Shown here piece after piece: positions 9,040 through 17,862 of a DNA stretch of 64,000 nucleotides. The number at the start of each line of letters is the position of its first letter. The stretch's first letter is position 1. The position numbers and the translations under genes were made by a program. The notes beneath the pieces were generated by a model. It had not been told where the DNA came from and made no database searches. It was given only the letters and a program-made list of their open reading frames with translations. This DNA is from Oscillospiraceae bacterium (lineage in GTDB: Bacteria > Bacillota > Clostridia > Oscillospirales > Ruminococcaceae): the NCBI GenBank assembly GCA_017847835.1, contig JAGASH010000005.1, positions 310,001-374,000 of the forward strand. The letters run 5' to 3'.

Positions 9040-9092
9040 TTGACAACCGTATTAAGATAGGTTATAATATCAGACAAACGAGCGTTAGCTCG
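9040..9092 (+). promoter_or_regulatory. Promoter with AACG-NN-CGTT operator (site A)
   Basis: TTGACA (9040-9045) and TATAAT (9063-9068) are 17 bases apart. The operator core AACGAGCGTT lies at 9077-9086, over the expected transcription start, inside AAACGAGCGTTAG. It overlaps a second repeat, CGAGC-GTTA-GCTCG (9079-9092). The arrangement matches four other promoters at 15314, 15731, 26961 and 27066, and the TetR encoded at 27099 is the likely ligand. Confidence 0.75.
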
Positions 9093-9104
9093 CAAGGAGG
9101 ACGT

Positions 9105-9464
9105 ATGAACAATATCAAGGACAACGAAATTGCTATGTGGAATGCCGCTCAGAACCAAAATCCCGCGCGGTTTCTGGAGCTGGTTGATGAAAATGCCGTG
9201 ATGGTTTGCGGCGGGTTCAGGTGTACGGGCGCGGAATACGCCGAAATCATCAGGGATTTTGATATCGCGTCATTTGAGATTTCGGATTTTGAAATCGTGT
9301 GCGAAACCGTGGAAATCATTCAGGTTCACTATGTGATTGAAACAAAAGTCAGCAAAGCCGAAAACAAAGACCTTGAAGGCATTTTCCACATCACAACAAG
9401 CTGGAAGAATTTTGGCAGCAAGTGGAAGGTTGTTTTCAATATGGACAGTCGCGTTGTCGGTTAA
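9105..9464 (+). CDS. SnoaL/NTF2-like small protein
   Basis: The 119 residues have the NTF2-like pattern: an N-terminal helix (ALMWNAAQ-type, EIAMWNAAQNQNPARFLELV), a short 'DENAVMVCGG' strand, and C-terminal strands ending in WKVVFNMDSRVVG. DUF4440/SnoaL-like proteins of this size bind small hydrophobic ligands or act as simple isomerases or cyclases; no catalytic residue can be assigned. The ATG at 9105 is chosen because CAAGGAGG precedes it, although the frame stays open to 9024. It is the first gene after operator site A, with a GNAT gene 13 bases downstream. Confidence 0.7.
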   Translation: MNNIKDNEIAMWNAAQNQNPARFLELVDENAVMVCGGFRCTGAEYAEIIRDFDIASFEISDFEIVCETVEIIQVHYVIETKVSKAENKDLEGIFHITTSWKNFGSKWKVVFNMDSRVVG

Positions 9465-9477
9465 ATAAGGAGAAAAT

Positions 9478-10011
9478 ATGCAGCTAAAATCGAAAAAAGT
9501 CAGACTGAAAAACAAGGACGTCAAAAAAATATATTTCGACGCTTTCCCGAAAAACGAACGAATGCCGTTTCCGATAATGGTGGCTATGTCAAAGCTCTGG
9601 AATACGGATTTTCTCGCGTTTTACGACGGCGATTTACCTTGCGGATTTATTTACCTTGCCCACAACAGAAAGCTTGTTTTTGTGATGTTTTTTGCAGTGG
9701 ACAAGGAGCTTCGCTCAAAAGGCTATGGGAGCGAAATTCTCCGCGAAATCCAAAGGAAATACCACGACAAAAAAATCATCATTTCCATTGAACCCTGCGA
9801 AGAGTCCGCTCCCGATATTGATATCCGAAAAAAGCGCAAGGAATTCTACCTGCGAAACGGCTGCAAAGAAACCGGCTATATGATTAAGCTGAGCGGTGTT
9901 GAACAGGAAATCATCATCGCAAACGGCAACTTTTCCAAGAAAGAATTCCGCATTTTCTTCGCGCTGTACAGCAATCTTACGATGTGGCCGAAAATCTGGC
10001 GGGTAGAATAA
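9478..10011 (+). CDS. GNAT family N-acetyltransferase
   Basis: This 177-residue protein should transfer an acetyl group from acetyl-CoA to an unknown amine. Motif A of the GNAT fold is clear (VDKELRSKGYGSEILREI, with R/Q-x-x-G-x-G/A spacing), followed by the motif B region FYLRNGCKETGY. It follows the NTF2-like gene by 13 bases with TAAGGAG before the ATG, so it belongs to the operator A transcript. Its stop is immediately adjacent to the stop of sbcC on the other strand, with no room for a terminator between them. Confidence 0.85.
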   Translation: MQLKSKKVRLKNKDVKKIYFDAFPKNERMPFPIMVAMSKLWNTDFLAFYDGDLPCGFIYLAHNRKLVFVMFFAVDKELRSKGYGSEILREIQRKYHDKKIIISIEPCEESAPDIDIRKKRKEFYLRNGCKETGYMIKLSGVEQEIIIANGNFSKKEFRIFFALYSNLTMWPKIWRVE

Positions 10012-12777
10012 TCACACCACAATTTCAGCGCTGCTTCCGCCGCTTTTGTCCTTTGTAACGACGATTTGACGGTCAATTCTCTGTTTCAGAGCGTCAACGT
10101 GAGAGATTATTCCCACAAGACGATTTCCGTCGGCAAGCCCCGTGAGCGCTTCCATAACCTGGTCGAGAGAGGTATCGTTCAGCGAGCCGAAGCCCTCGTC
10201 CACAAACATAGCGTCAAGCTGAACTCCGCCTGCCGACGACTGTATTTCATCGGAAAGCCCGAGTGCAAGCGCAAGCGAAGCCTTGAACGACTCGCCTCCA
10301 GAAAGGGATTTCACACTGCGCAGACTGCCGTTATAATGGTCGATAACATCAATTTCCAGACCGCTTTGACTTCTTTTGTTTTCGGGGTCGGCACGTCGTT
10401 TCAGCTCGTACTGACCGCCTGTCATTACCATAAGCCGCGTATTAGCCCTAAGCAGAATTCTGTCAAAATAAGTCATCAGAACATAAGTTTCCAGCTTGAT
10501 TTTTTCCTTGCCTCCGAGAGTGCCGTTTGCGGTATCGGAAAGCGTCTGAACCCACGAGCAGCGCTTTTCGAGCGCGTCAAAATTCACCGATTTTGCCTGT
10601 ATTGAGCGCAACGTGCTTTCATTTGAGGAAAGTCTTGCGTGGATTTGCTTTGACAGGATTTCTGCGCTTCTCTTTTCCTCGGAAAGAGCTGATTTTTTGC
10701 GGATTTCCTCGTCATAATCAAACTCGTCTGTTTCGGAAAGCTGCGGTTCAAGGCTCTTTATTTCCGCATTGAATTGAGCAATCCTCTTATCCGAAGCATT
10801 GAAATCCGCTTCGGCTTTTTGCAGCTCCTCTTTCATCTGAAGCACACGTTTTCCAAGCTCCGCGATTTTCTCCAAAGCACTTTTCCTACTGTCAAAGCTG
10901 AGCGTTTCTCTGATTTTTTCAAGCTGCGCTTTTTTTGCTTCAATCGCGGAAACAAGCCCCGAAATCTCGCTTTTTTCAGCGTCAATTCTCCCCTTCAGCT
11001 CAACAAGTCCGCGCTCCCTTTCGGGGAGCGTTTTTTCGAGAATTGTCCTGCGTTCAAGCCGCTCGTTTTCCCTTTCGATTGCGGGAATTAACCGACAAAG
11101 CTCGTCGTCAAGCCGCTTTGTTTCACCGTTTATCAAATCGTCTGCGTTATCCGCCGAAGCGTTCTCCCACAGGACGGAAATCTCCCTTTCAATGCTTTTG
11201 CACAAAATTTCAGCCGCGGACTTTGCCGAAGCGCACGCTTCACTCTTGCTCTGTGCCGCTTTTTGAGCGTTTTCCGCTTCCAGCCTTGTTTTTTTCAGCT
11301 GTTCCTCAGTCGGAGCATTTTCCGATTTTTTTGCAGGACGCGGGTGTTCAAGCGAGCCGCACACGGGACAAGGTTTCCCGAGAGTCAGTTTTTCGGCGAT
11401 AATTCCCGCCTGCTCGTCCAGAAATGCCTTGTTTTGAGCTTCAAACAGGTCGGTCAGAATACCGCTTTTTTCGGATAATTTCAGATAATCCTTTTGAAAT
11501 GCTTCAAGCAAATTCAGCTTTTCATTATACTCGCGAAGCAAATCCGAAAGCGAATTCAGCTTTGTTTTTCTTTCCTCGGCTTTCTCTTTTTCACCCGTCA
11601 GCCGCTGTTTTTGTTCCCCCGCGTCTGCAAGCGATTTCAATTCATCGCTCAGCTTATCCAGATTTTCCGTGTCCGTCTTATAAGATATCTCGCTTTTCAC
11701 AAGCTCGTTTTGCTTTTCCGAGAGCGTTTTCCCTGCCCGGGAAATCTCGTCCGAAAGCTCCCCGAAAGCGTCATACTGCGAAAGCTCCGCCTCAATCCGA
11801 GCCTTTTCGGCTGAAAACCCGTCAATATCCGAAGCGTTTGTTTTCGCGGTTTCAAGCGTTTTTTTCAGCAGCTCAAACCTCTCCAGCTCAGCTTCCAGAC
11901 CATTCCTTGCACCCAGCAGCGCAGATTTAGCCTTTTCTCTCAGTTCCATTCTTCCGAGATTTGCGTTAATTGCTTCAAGCTGTCTGTCAAGCCCGACAAT
12001 CCTTTCGCAAAGCTCTTCCTCGCGAGATTTATCGCATTTGTTCAGCTTTTCGATAATCTCAATCGTTTCGGCTGCCGACATCTCACCGTTTTTCGCTTTT
12101 TCGGTTTCGTCAAACAGCTCGCTGTTTTCATCGGCAACAATCCCGCCGATATATTGATTTATGCTCCCGACGATTTCCGAACGCTTGTCGTTCAGCTTTT
12201 TTGCCTCGGTTTTCAGGTTTTCCTGCAATTTGTTGTAGATGTCGGTTTTGAAAATCTGCCGAAAAATCTTTATTCTTTCTTCTGTCGGCGCAAGAAGCAG
12301 TTTGAGAAAATCTCCCTGTGCAATCATTGCAATCTGCAAAAACTGCTTTCGGTCAATTCCCACGATTTCCCGTATCTTTTCATTTGCCTCGCGCTGTTTT
12401 GTAATCACACTTCCGTCGGGCAAAAGCAGTTCAACCTCTGCTTTTTGTGTTTTTTTGCCCTCGCCGCGGGATTTCCTGCGCTCATATTCGGGATTTCGCT
12501 TTATTGTATAGATTTTCCCCGAATACGAAAAGACCAGCTCAACCTCGGTCGGGGTATCGTCTGAAGCGTATTTTGAACGAAACATCGAAGGCTCTCTGTT
12601 TTCACCGCTTGCTTCTCCGTAAAGGGCATAGGTTATTGCGTCAAAAATCGTGGTTTTTCCGGCTCCTGTGTCGCCCGTTATCAGATACAAACCACTCGAA
12701 CCCAGCTTGTCAAGCTCCAGAACCGTTTTCTTCGCATAAGAACCGAATGCCGATAAAGTAAGTTTTACAGGCTTCAT
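10012..12777 (-). CDS. sbcC: Exonuclease SbcCD subunit C
   Basis: SbcC is the SMC-like ATPase of the SbcCD (Mre11-Rad50) complex, which processes hairpins and blocked DNA ends. The 921 residues show Walker A GDTGAGKTTIF near residue 34, long coiled-coil arms, the zinc-hook motif CPVC (Cys470 and Cys473), an ABC signature LSGGESFKASLALAL and Walker B LDAMFVDEGFGSL. Length is at the shorter end for the family. Its ATG overlaps the sbcD stop by four bases (ATGA), indicating translational coupling. Confidence 0.96.
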   Translation of the reverse strand: MKPVKLTLSAFGSYAKKTVLELDKLGSSGLYLITGDTGAGKTTIFDAITYALYGEASGENREPSMFRSKYASDDTPTEVELVFSYSGKIYTIKRNPEYERRKSRGEGKKTQKAEVELLLPDGSVITKQREANEKIREIVGIDRKQFLQIAMIAQGDFLKLLLAPTEERIKIFRQIFKTDIYNKLQENLKTEAKKLNDKRSEIVGSINQYIGGIVADENSELFDETEKAKNGEMSAAETIEIIEKLNKCDKSREEELCERIVGLDRQLEAINANLGRMELREKAKSALLGARNGLEAELERFELLKKTLETAKTNASDIDGFSAEKARIEAELSQYDAFGELSDEISRAGKTLSEKQNELVKSEISYKTDTENLDKLSDELKSLADAGEQKQRLTGEKEKAEERKTKLNSLSDLLREYNEKLNLLEAFQKDYLKLSEKSGILTDLFEAQNKAFLDEQAGIIAEKLTLGKPCPVCGSLEHPRPAKKSENAPTEEQLKKTRLEAENAQKAAQSKSEACASAKSAAEILCKSIEREISVLWENASADNADDLINGETKRLDDELCRLIPAIERENERLERRTILEKTLPERERGLVELKGRIDAEKSEISGLVSAIEAKKAQLEKIRETLSFDSRKSALEKIAELGKRVLQMKEELQKAEADFNASDKRIAQFNAEIKSLEPQLSETDEFDYDEEIRKKSALSEEKRSAEILSKQIHARLSSNESTLRSIQAKSVNFDALEKRCSWVQTLSDTANGTLGGKEKIKLETYVLMTYFDRILLRANTRLMVMTGGQYELKRRADPENKRSQSGLEIDVIDHYNGSLRSVKSLSGGESFKASLALALGLSDEIQSSAGGVQLDAMFVDEGFGSLNDTSLDQVMEALTGLADGNRLVGIISHVDALKQRIDRQIVVTKDKSGGSSAEIVV

Positions 12778-13910
12778 TGTTTGTCCTCCGAGGTTTTCTC
12801 AATCAGTTCTTTCATAAATTCAGCCTGTTCATCGCTCATAGGCTGATTGTTTTGAAGCAAATAGAAATCCGCGAAAAGCTCGTCCGGAGTTTTCGCTTCA
12901 ACACTGTCGGTGCCGTTGATTTCAATGTTCATTCGCGTGCGCTTGTTGTCATAGTCCAGCTTCATCAAACGGTGATAAATCGTTCGCAGCCTTGAAACAG
13001 CGTCGGGAATATCGTCCTCGTCGGTCAGCGTGATATGCGTGTAATCCTCCTGCCACGACGTGTTTTCATAGAAGGATTTCAGCGTAAGCTCCTCGTATTT
13101 GCCCTTCAGCTCGACAAGTTCGTGACGCGGCTTCAGCTCAGCCGTTCTTATTACCGTGTTCCCCTTCTCAAAAAGCTCTACCACGGTGACGGATTTCTTG
13201 TCTTTTGCCTCCGAAAACGAATATTTGAGAGGTGTTCCGCAATAACGGATTTTCGGTGAACCGCAGTTTTGAGGCGAATGAATGTGACCGAGAGCAACGT
13301 AGTCAAACACCTCAAAAACCGACGCGTCAACGTTATCAAGACCGCCGACAGATACTTCTTCCGACTCGCAGCGCGTAGCGCCCGTAACAAACTGATGAGC
13401 AACAAGAATATTTCTCTCGCTTGGATTTACGTCCATTACGGAAATTGCCGACCTTATTGCGTCCGTGTAAGTGCAGATTTCCTCGTCGCAAAAGCCGCGA
13501 ACGTGCGCCGGCTTCACAAACGGCAACATAAATACATTTACCTTTCCGTTCCCGTCGTTCATTGTGACAGGCAGAATTTCACCGTTGTACACGGGTGAAA
13601 TATGAACTCCACGCGAGCTCATAAGCCGCGCCCCGAAAGCAATTCTTTCAATGGAGTCGTGGTTTCCGCCGATAACAAAAACCTCTGTTTTTCTGTCCGC
13701 GAGCCTTACCAGAAAGTCATCAAACAGCTTCACAGCTTCTGCGGGAGGTATCGGCTTATCGTAAATATCACCGGCAATCAGAACACCGTCGGGTTTTTCT
13801 TTTTCGATAATTTCCAGGATTTGATTTAAGATATACTCTTGTTCTTCGTTCATCGGGTACTCGTAAACCCGCTTGCCTAAATGCAAATCCGATATGTGAA
13901 TGAATTTCAT
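12774..13910 (-). CDS. sbcD: Exonuclease SbcCD subunit D
   Basis: SbcD is the metallophosphoesterase nuclease of SbcCD. Its 378 residues carry the phosphoesterase motifs in order: HISDLHLGKRV, AGDIYDKP, GGNHDSIERI, VAHQF and GHIHSPQ, which supply the two-metal site. The C-terminal part is the capping region that contacts SbcC. It is the first gene of the sbcDC pair. GAGGCGAAGT precedes the ATG. Confidence 0.96.
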   Translation of the reverse strand: MKFIHISDLHLGKRVYEYPMNEEQEYILNQILEIIEKEKPDGVLIAGDIYDKPIPPAEAVKLFDDFLVRLADRKTEVFVIGGNHDSIERIAFGARLMSSRGVHISPVYNGEILPVTMNDGNGKVNVFMLPFVKPAHVRGFCDEEICTYTDAIRSAISVMDVNPSERNILVAHQFVTGATRCESEEVSVGGLDNVDASVFEVFDYVALGHIHSPQNCGSPKIRYCGTPLKYSFSEAKDKKSVTVVELFEKGNTVIRTAELKPRHELVELKGKYEELTLKSFYENTSWQEDYTHITLTDEDDIPDAVSRLRTIYHRLMKLDYDNKRTRMNIEINGTDSVEAKTPDELFADFYLLQNNQPMSDEQAEFMKELIEKTSEDKQ

Positions 13911-13970
13911 ACTTCGCCTCGCAAAATTGTTTTTATTATCTCGATAAATCTATTGTACCACATTTTACCG

Positions 13971-13998
13971 AAAAAGTAAAGAGCGGAAAAATCCGCTC
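13971..13998 (-). terminator. Terminator behind the flavodoxin-like pseudogene
   Basis: On the minus strand GAGCGGA/TCCGCTC encloses a short T loop and is followed by TTTACTTTTT. It is seven bases beyond the stop of the pseudogene and intact. Confidence 0.8.
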
Positions 13999-14004
13999 CT
14001 AAAA

Positions 14005-14700
14005 TCATTTCCACGGTTTTTTGCCGTCAAGCCAGCCCTTGCTTTTCCAATACTCTTTCTCGGAAACGGACGCACCCCAGTTTGCTTTTTGCATACCGCC
14101 GCAAAACCAAAACATCACGCGCGTTTTTATGCCAACTCTCACGGGTTTGTTTTTTGACAGCTTTTTCGCGAGATTGCCCATATCCTTACGGATTTTCACT
14201 TTCTTTTTTTCGGGCGTCATTTCCCAGTTTATAGCATTCACGCTCAGTCCATACCGCGAAATTTTCGGTACACCCCAGTTTGCCAGATTATCGGCAACCA
14301 ATTTTGCCGCTTTTCCCGCACCCGCACCGGAAGCGGTTGAAATCACGACAGCGCGCTTTCTGAACATCTCAGCGTGAGGTCTGTGCACAAGCCAATATGT
14401 AAAAAACAAATCCAGAAACGCTTTCATCGGTGCGCTCGGCATCATACAATAATTCGGAGTTGTAAAAATGAGTAAATCCGCCTCAAGCATCGCGTCCTCT
14501 AGACGCTTTTTTTCCTCCCAAAACGGACACTTTTCCCTGCCCTCAAGACAGGTGTAGCACCCAACACAAAAGTGATTCAAGTCCCTCGGCAGGAAAAATT
14601 ACTTTACCTCTTTCTCGCAGGTTATCCCGTCAATCAGAATTTTTGCTGTATTCCAAGTGCTGCCCTTGTGGTTTTGTCCGTTTATCACAACAATTTTCAT
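14005..14700 (-). pseudogene. NADPH-dependent FMN reductase/flavodoxin-like oxidoreductase with a premature stop
   Basis: The full frame of 232 codons starts at ATG 14700 (MKIVVINGQNHKGSTWNT, the phosphate-binding start of the flavodoxin-like fold). It is interrupted by one TAA at 14599-14601 (codon 34), in the context EVK-stop-FFLPRDL. Homologues have a Glu there, so a single G-to-T change (GAA to TAA) explains it. The downstream part is uninterrupted: CVGCYTCLEG cysteine motif, IFTTPNYCMMPSAPMKAFLDLF, and a C-terminus ending GKKPWK. Restart at TTG 14580 would give a 191-residue protein lacking the FMN-binding loop. It lies 22 bases behind the GyrI-like gene in one operon. A sequencing error is the main alternative. 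Confidence 0.8.
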
Positions 14701-14722
14701 TGCTTTTCACCCTTACTACCGA

Positions 14723-15289
14723 TTATAAAATACCCGTAATAGTCATCGAAGAAACGATTTCTGCCGTTTCCTCCTCATCGCTCTTTTTTGCCTTGCAAAC
14801 TGGTACCCAAATTCCGCATTCATAGTCGGGACTTTGCATATCGCCCGCCGAATATACCTCCAGCATTGCATTTCCGTTGCCTGTGTATTTTTGTCCTTCT
14901 TTCGGGTACCACTCCTGCCAAACCTGAGTGTTCAAGTCCTGAAGCGACTTCGGCAGCGCACCTTTTGCGGAAAACATAGCCCAATCGCTCTCGGGAAAGG
15001 TGAAAAGCTTCAGTCCCTCGGGCACTTCTCCTCCCGCATAAATTCCCGCAATCCAATATTCAAAACAGCCGTCCTTTTCATCGCAGATTGCAAACATACC
15101 GATTTGATTTTCAAGAACAGCTTTTTCAATCGGATTTTCGGGAGTCATCGTCTGCCAAAGTCTTGCAAAACGGCGGCTGTACTCGTTTTCCCAGAACTCG
15201 GGACACTTTTTATAGCCCTCGTCGGGAAGAATTGAGGTTGAAAAGCCGATAAAAGTCATAGCTTTTTTGTGTTCGTATCTTACATTCAT
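14723..15289 (-). CDS. GyrI-like (AraC effector-binding) ligand-binding protein
   Basis: The 188 residues match the GyrI-like/AraC C-terminal effector-binding fold, here free-standing with no helix-turn-helix. Visible hallmarks are WENEYSRRFARLWQ, IGMFAICDE, FEYWIAGIYAGG, the motif LKLFTFPESDWAMFSAKGALP (the strand-turn that lines the pocket) and VWQEWYP. Proteins of this kind bind hydrophobic or cationic compounds, and some hydrolyse or sequester them. The start is supported by AAAGGAG. It is the first gene behind operator site B and leads the operon with the flavodoxin-like pseudogene, which fits a detoxification role. Confidence 0.82.
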   Translation of the reverse strand: MNVRYEHKKAMTFIGFSTSILPDEGYKKCPEFWENEYSRRFARLWQTMTPENPIEKAVLENQIGMFAICDEKDGCFEYWIAGIYAGGEVPEGLKLFTFPESDWAMFSAKGALPKSLQDLNTQVWQEWYPKEGQKYTGNGNAMLEVYSAGDMQSPDYECGIWVPVCKAKKSDEEETAEIVSSMTITGIL

Positions 15290-15313
15290 AACAAACTCTC
15301 CTTTCGAGAAAGC

Positions 15314-15359
15314 TAACGTTCGTTATCAATATTATATCATACAAAAGAACATTTGTCAA
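15314..15359 (-). promoter_or_regulatory. Promoter with TAACG-NN-CGTTA operator (site B)
   Basis: Read on the minus strand, TTGACA (15359-15354) and TATAAT (15336-15331) are 17 bases apart. The 12-base repeat TAACGAACGTTA follows at 15325-15314, over the transcription start. It controls the GyrI-like gene and the flavodoxin-like pseudogene. Confidence 0.8.
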
Positions 15360-15604
15360 CAGCAAATCTGCTTAATCACAAGCATTTTATTCCCGCCCTT
15401 TTGAAATTCATACTGAGTTTTGCGGATTTCAACAGCGTGATTTTGCTTGAAATAATTAACCACATCGGAAACCATACTTGTCTGTTTTGCGTCCAAATCC
15501 ACAATTGGAAATATTCTGATTTCCCTGCAAACGAGCAGCATTTCGGTCATTGCGCGAATATGAAAATCGTATCCCAAAGCTGTTTAATTTAAATGCCAAA
15601 CCAT
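15356..15604 (-). pseudogene. C-terminal stump of a class I SAM-dependent methyltransferase
   Basis: A good ribosome site (GAGGAGGG) precedes ATG 15604, but the frame reads MVWHLN and then TAA at 15584-15586. The same frame continues as TALGYDFHIRAMTEMLLVC, EIRIFPIVDLDAK and YEFQKGGNKMLVIKQ. I recognise these as the last third of a clostridial methyltransferase family that ends in EVRIFPL...YEFQKGGNxMLxI. The SAM-binding Rossmann domain is missing, so the product cannot be a methyltransferase. A stretch from TTG 15577 could still encode 73 residues. A TTGAAA-17-TATAAT promoter (15658-15630) and operator site C lie upstream. The family call is from memory. Confidence 0.6.
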
Positions 15605-15629
15605 TCCCTCCTCACGTATTTCTGTAATT

Positions 15630-15658
15630 ATTATACAGCATTATTTCATGTTTTTCAA
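15630..15658 (-). promoter_or_regulatory. Promoter directly upstream of the methyltransferase stump
   Basis: TTGAAA (15658-15653) and TATAAT (15635-15630) on the minus strand are 17 bases apart, about 25 bases before the ribosome site at 15604. This makes it a second promoter, downstream of the operator-bearing one at 15776-15731. Confidence 0.6.
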
Positions 15659-15730
15659 GCAAAAACTCCCTGAGATTTTCTCGGTATAATTCTTGCTGTT
15701 ATCGACAATAGATTATAAATCATAAAAAAC

Positions 15731-15776
15731 AAACGATCGTTAGCCTGAATATACAAAAAATAGTTATAAAATTCAA
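15731..15776 (-). promoter_or_regulatory. Promoter with AACG-NN-CGTT operator (site C)
   Basis: On the minus strand TTGAAT (15776-15771), 17 bases, TATATT (15753-15748), then CTAACGATCGTTT with core AACGATCGTT at 15741-15732. Spacing between -10 and operator resembles sites A, B and E. The promoter points to the methyltransferase stump at 15604. The 15605-15730 leader holds no gene I can support, so a first gene may have been lost here. Confidence 0.65.
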
Positions 15777-15805
15777 GTATTTTTGGTATTTTTTTATTTT
15801 CCCTA

Positions 15806-15834
15806 TTGCCTTTATCCACAAAATATGGTATAAT
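15806..15834 (+). promoter_or_regulatory. Promoter of the EAL-domain gene
   Basis: TTGCCT (15806-15811) and TATAAT (15829-15834) are spaced 17 bases apart and lie about 55 bases before the ATG at 15891, which has CGGGAG upstream. Confidence 0.65.
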
Positions 15835-15890
15835 AATATTGTATATAAATTAATATATGTATGTCCTAATATTAAATCGGGAGAAAATAA

Positions 15891-17747
15891 ATGAATATTC
15901 AAATACAATCGTATGGATTGTTTGTGCTGGTGCTGCTTTTTATATTCTATAAAACAAGCAGAACCCTTCAGCTATACTCCGAAAAGGTTTACCGCAGAGC
16001 CCTGTACATCTCTACAATCAGCCTTTCCCTTGATATACTGTCGCTTGTAGGCATTGAGTTTATGGGCTCGATATCAATTGTTCTCGTTATCACAATCTGC
16101 AAGCTGTATATAATGTCGCTGCTGTGGGTTGCGGTAGCGGCACTGAGCTATGTTATGACAGACCTTTACACCGAGAAAAAACACGTCATTGTGACGCGGC
16201 TGCTCGGGCTGCTTGGTTTTGTTCAAAGCATAGTCGTTGGCTTGCTCCCTATTTCCATAAACAGAGGTCCCGAAGGCTATTTTACCTATGGACCTTCGGT
16301 ATTGGCTGTATATGCCTTTGCGTTAATCCACATTTTAAGCATTATTGTCGTTATGATAGTTTGCGGAAAACGTATAAGCAAACGACGCAGATTTGCAGTA
16401 AGCCTTTGGGTTACACTATGGATTGCCGCGGCAATTATACAGTATCTGAACAATCAATTGCTTGTTGTTGGCTTTGCCTCGGCTATCGGAATGCTGATAA
16501 TTTTCATCATTATGGAAAACCCTGAGTCCTACCGTGACCGAAGAACAGGCTGTTTCAATTCTTACGCGCTGTCGGAGTTTTCCCACAGATTGTTCGAGAG
16601 AAAAACAAAATTCAGCTTGCTGGAAATCCGTCTGAAGGGCTCGGAGTCCCGTGAAAATAACGACTCCACGGACAATGCCCTGAAAAAGACCGTTTCTCTT
16701 GCTTCTAAACACAAAGAGCTTTTCGTTTTCAGAAATATGAATAATATTATCATTTTATCCGAAAACGCAGAATTGCTCAAAAATTTCGGCTGCGAGCTGC
16801 TGGCAGAGCTGGACAAGCTCGGAAAACTGGTAAAAAATCGTCCCGCAGTTTTTGTTGAACACGGTGACACTTTTATTCACATGTCCGAGCTGTTTCAATT
16901 CCTTTCGTTTGTCAACAACACCTTTACGGAAACCTCCGAAAAGATGTATATTGCCGATGAAAAGGCAATCAGCAAGTACCGTGAGCGCCCGCTTATCGAG
17001 CAGGAAATCTCAAACGCGCTTTCTGAGGACAGAGTTGAGGTATATCTTCAGCCGATTTACTCCAACGAAGAAGAACAATTCACCTCGGCAGAAGCGCTTG
17101 TGCGTATCCGCAAAAAAGACGGAAGCCTGCTCCCTCCCGACACATTTATTCCGTATGCAGAAAGCAGCGGTCAGATTGTCCGTCTTGGTGAGAGAGTTTT
17201 TGAAAAGGTCTGCGAGTTTCTGAAAAACTCAAAAGCCGTGTCGCTCGGAATACATTATGTCGAGGTCAATCTGTCGGTTGTGCAATGCGAAATGACCGAC
17301 CTTGCAGACAGACTAATCGCAATAATCAAGAAATACGGCATTGACGCAAAGCTTATCAACCTTGAAATAACGGAGTCGGCTTCGGTCAAATCAAGAACCG
17401 TGCTGCTCAAAAATATGGAAAAGCTTATTGATTACGGCTTCACCTTCTCGCTCGATGATTTCGGCAAGGGACAGTCAAATCTGATGTACGTTGTTGAAAT
17501 GCCCGTGTCTATCATCAAGCTTGACTATGATATGTCAAAAGCGTTTTTCAGCACACCGAAAGCAAAACAGGTTGTCCGCGCGGTTGTATCAATGGCGCAC
17601 GGAATGAATTTGAAGCTGGTTGCCGAGGGCATTGAAACCGAAGAGGAAATAGACGGTATGCGCAAGGAAAATATCGACTACATTCAAGGCTATTATTACT
17701 CCAGACCGCTCCCGATGAACGAATTTCTTGAATTTATTGAGAAGTAA
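15891..17747 (+). CDS. Membrane-bound cyclic-di-GMP phosphodiesterase (EAL domain)
   Basis: This 618-residue protein should hydrolyse cyclic-di-GMP at the membrane. About seven hydrophobic helices span residues 5-215, resembling the 7TM histidine-kinase-type sensor module. A degenerate GGDEF-like region (about 220-370, no GGDEF motif) follows, then an EAL domain (about 380-618). All main EAL residues are present: EAL at about 401 (AEALVRI), VNLS, EITES, LDDFGKG, IIKLD, AEGIE and QGYYYSRP, so it should be catalytically active. It is monocistronic, with promoter and terminator. With the REC-GGDEF protein at 25157 it makes a synthesis/degradation pair in one region. Confidence 0.9.
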   Translation: MNIQIQSYGLFVLVLLFIFYKTSRTLQLYSEKVYRRALYISTISLSLDILSLVGIEFMGSISIVLVITICKLYIMSLLWVAVAALSYVMTDLYTEKKHVIVTRLLGLLGFVQSIVVGLLPISINRGPEGYFTYGPSVLAVYAFALIHILSIIVVMIVCGKRISKRRRFAVSLWVTLWIAAAIIQYLNNQLLVVGFASAIGMLIIFIIMENPESYRDRRTGCFNSYALSEFSHRLFERKTKFSLLEIRLKGSESRENNDSTDNALKKTVSLASKHKELFVFRNMNNIIILSENAELLKNFGCELLAELDKLGKLVKNRPAVFVEHGDTFIHMSELFQFLSFVNNTFTETSEKMYIADEKAISKYRERPLIEQEISNALSEDRVEVYLQPIYSNEEEQFTSAEALVRIRKKDGSLLPPDTFIPYAESSGQIVRLGERVFEKVCEFLKNSKAVSLGIHYVEVNLSVVQCEMTDLADRLIAIIKKYGIDAKLINLEITESASVKSRTVLLKNMEKLIDYGFTFSLDDFGKGQSNLMYVVEMPVSIIKLDYDMSKAFFSTPKAKQVVRAVVSMAHGMNLKLVAEGIETEEEIDGMRKENIDYIQGYYYSRPLPMNEFLEFIEK

Positions 17748-17768
17748 GTCTACAAAAGCTAAAATAAA

Positions 17769-17806
17769 AACAACGCTCAAGCCAAGAACTTGGGCGTTGT
17801 TTTTTC
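17769..17806. terminator. Bidirectional terminator between the EAL gene and the 907-residue orphan
   Basis: A 13-pair stem AACAACGCTCAAG/CTTGGGCGTTGTT (one G-T pair; 17769-17781 and 17789-17801) is followed by a T-run and preceded by an A-run. Confidence 0.9.
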
Positions 17807-17862
17807 AGGTTCAAATGTCCGTCCCAAAAAGTGTGATTTACAAAGCGATTTCTAGACGGAAA

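Noticed and set aside
9024..9104. Longer start for the NTF2-like protein at 9024
   Set aside because: It would place the promoter and operator inside the coding region; ATG 9105 has an ideal ribosome site.
15740..15890. Operator site C as control of the EAL gene
   Set aside because: The site sits downstream of a minus-strand TTGAAT-17-TATATT promoter in the same arrangement as the other sites, while the EAL promoter at 15806-15834 is about 65 bases away.
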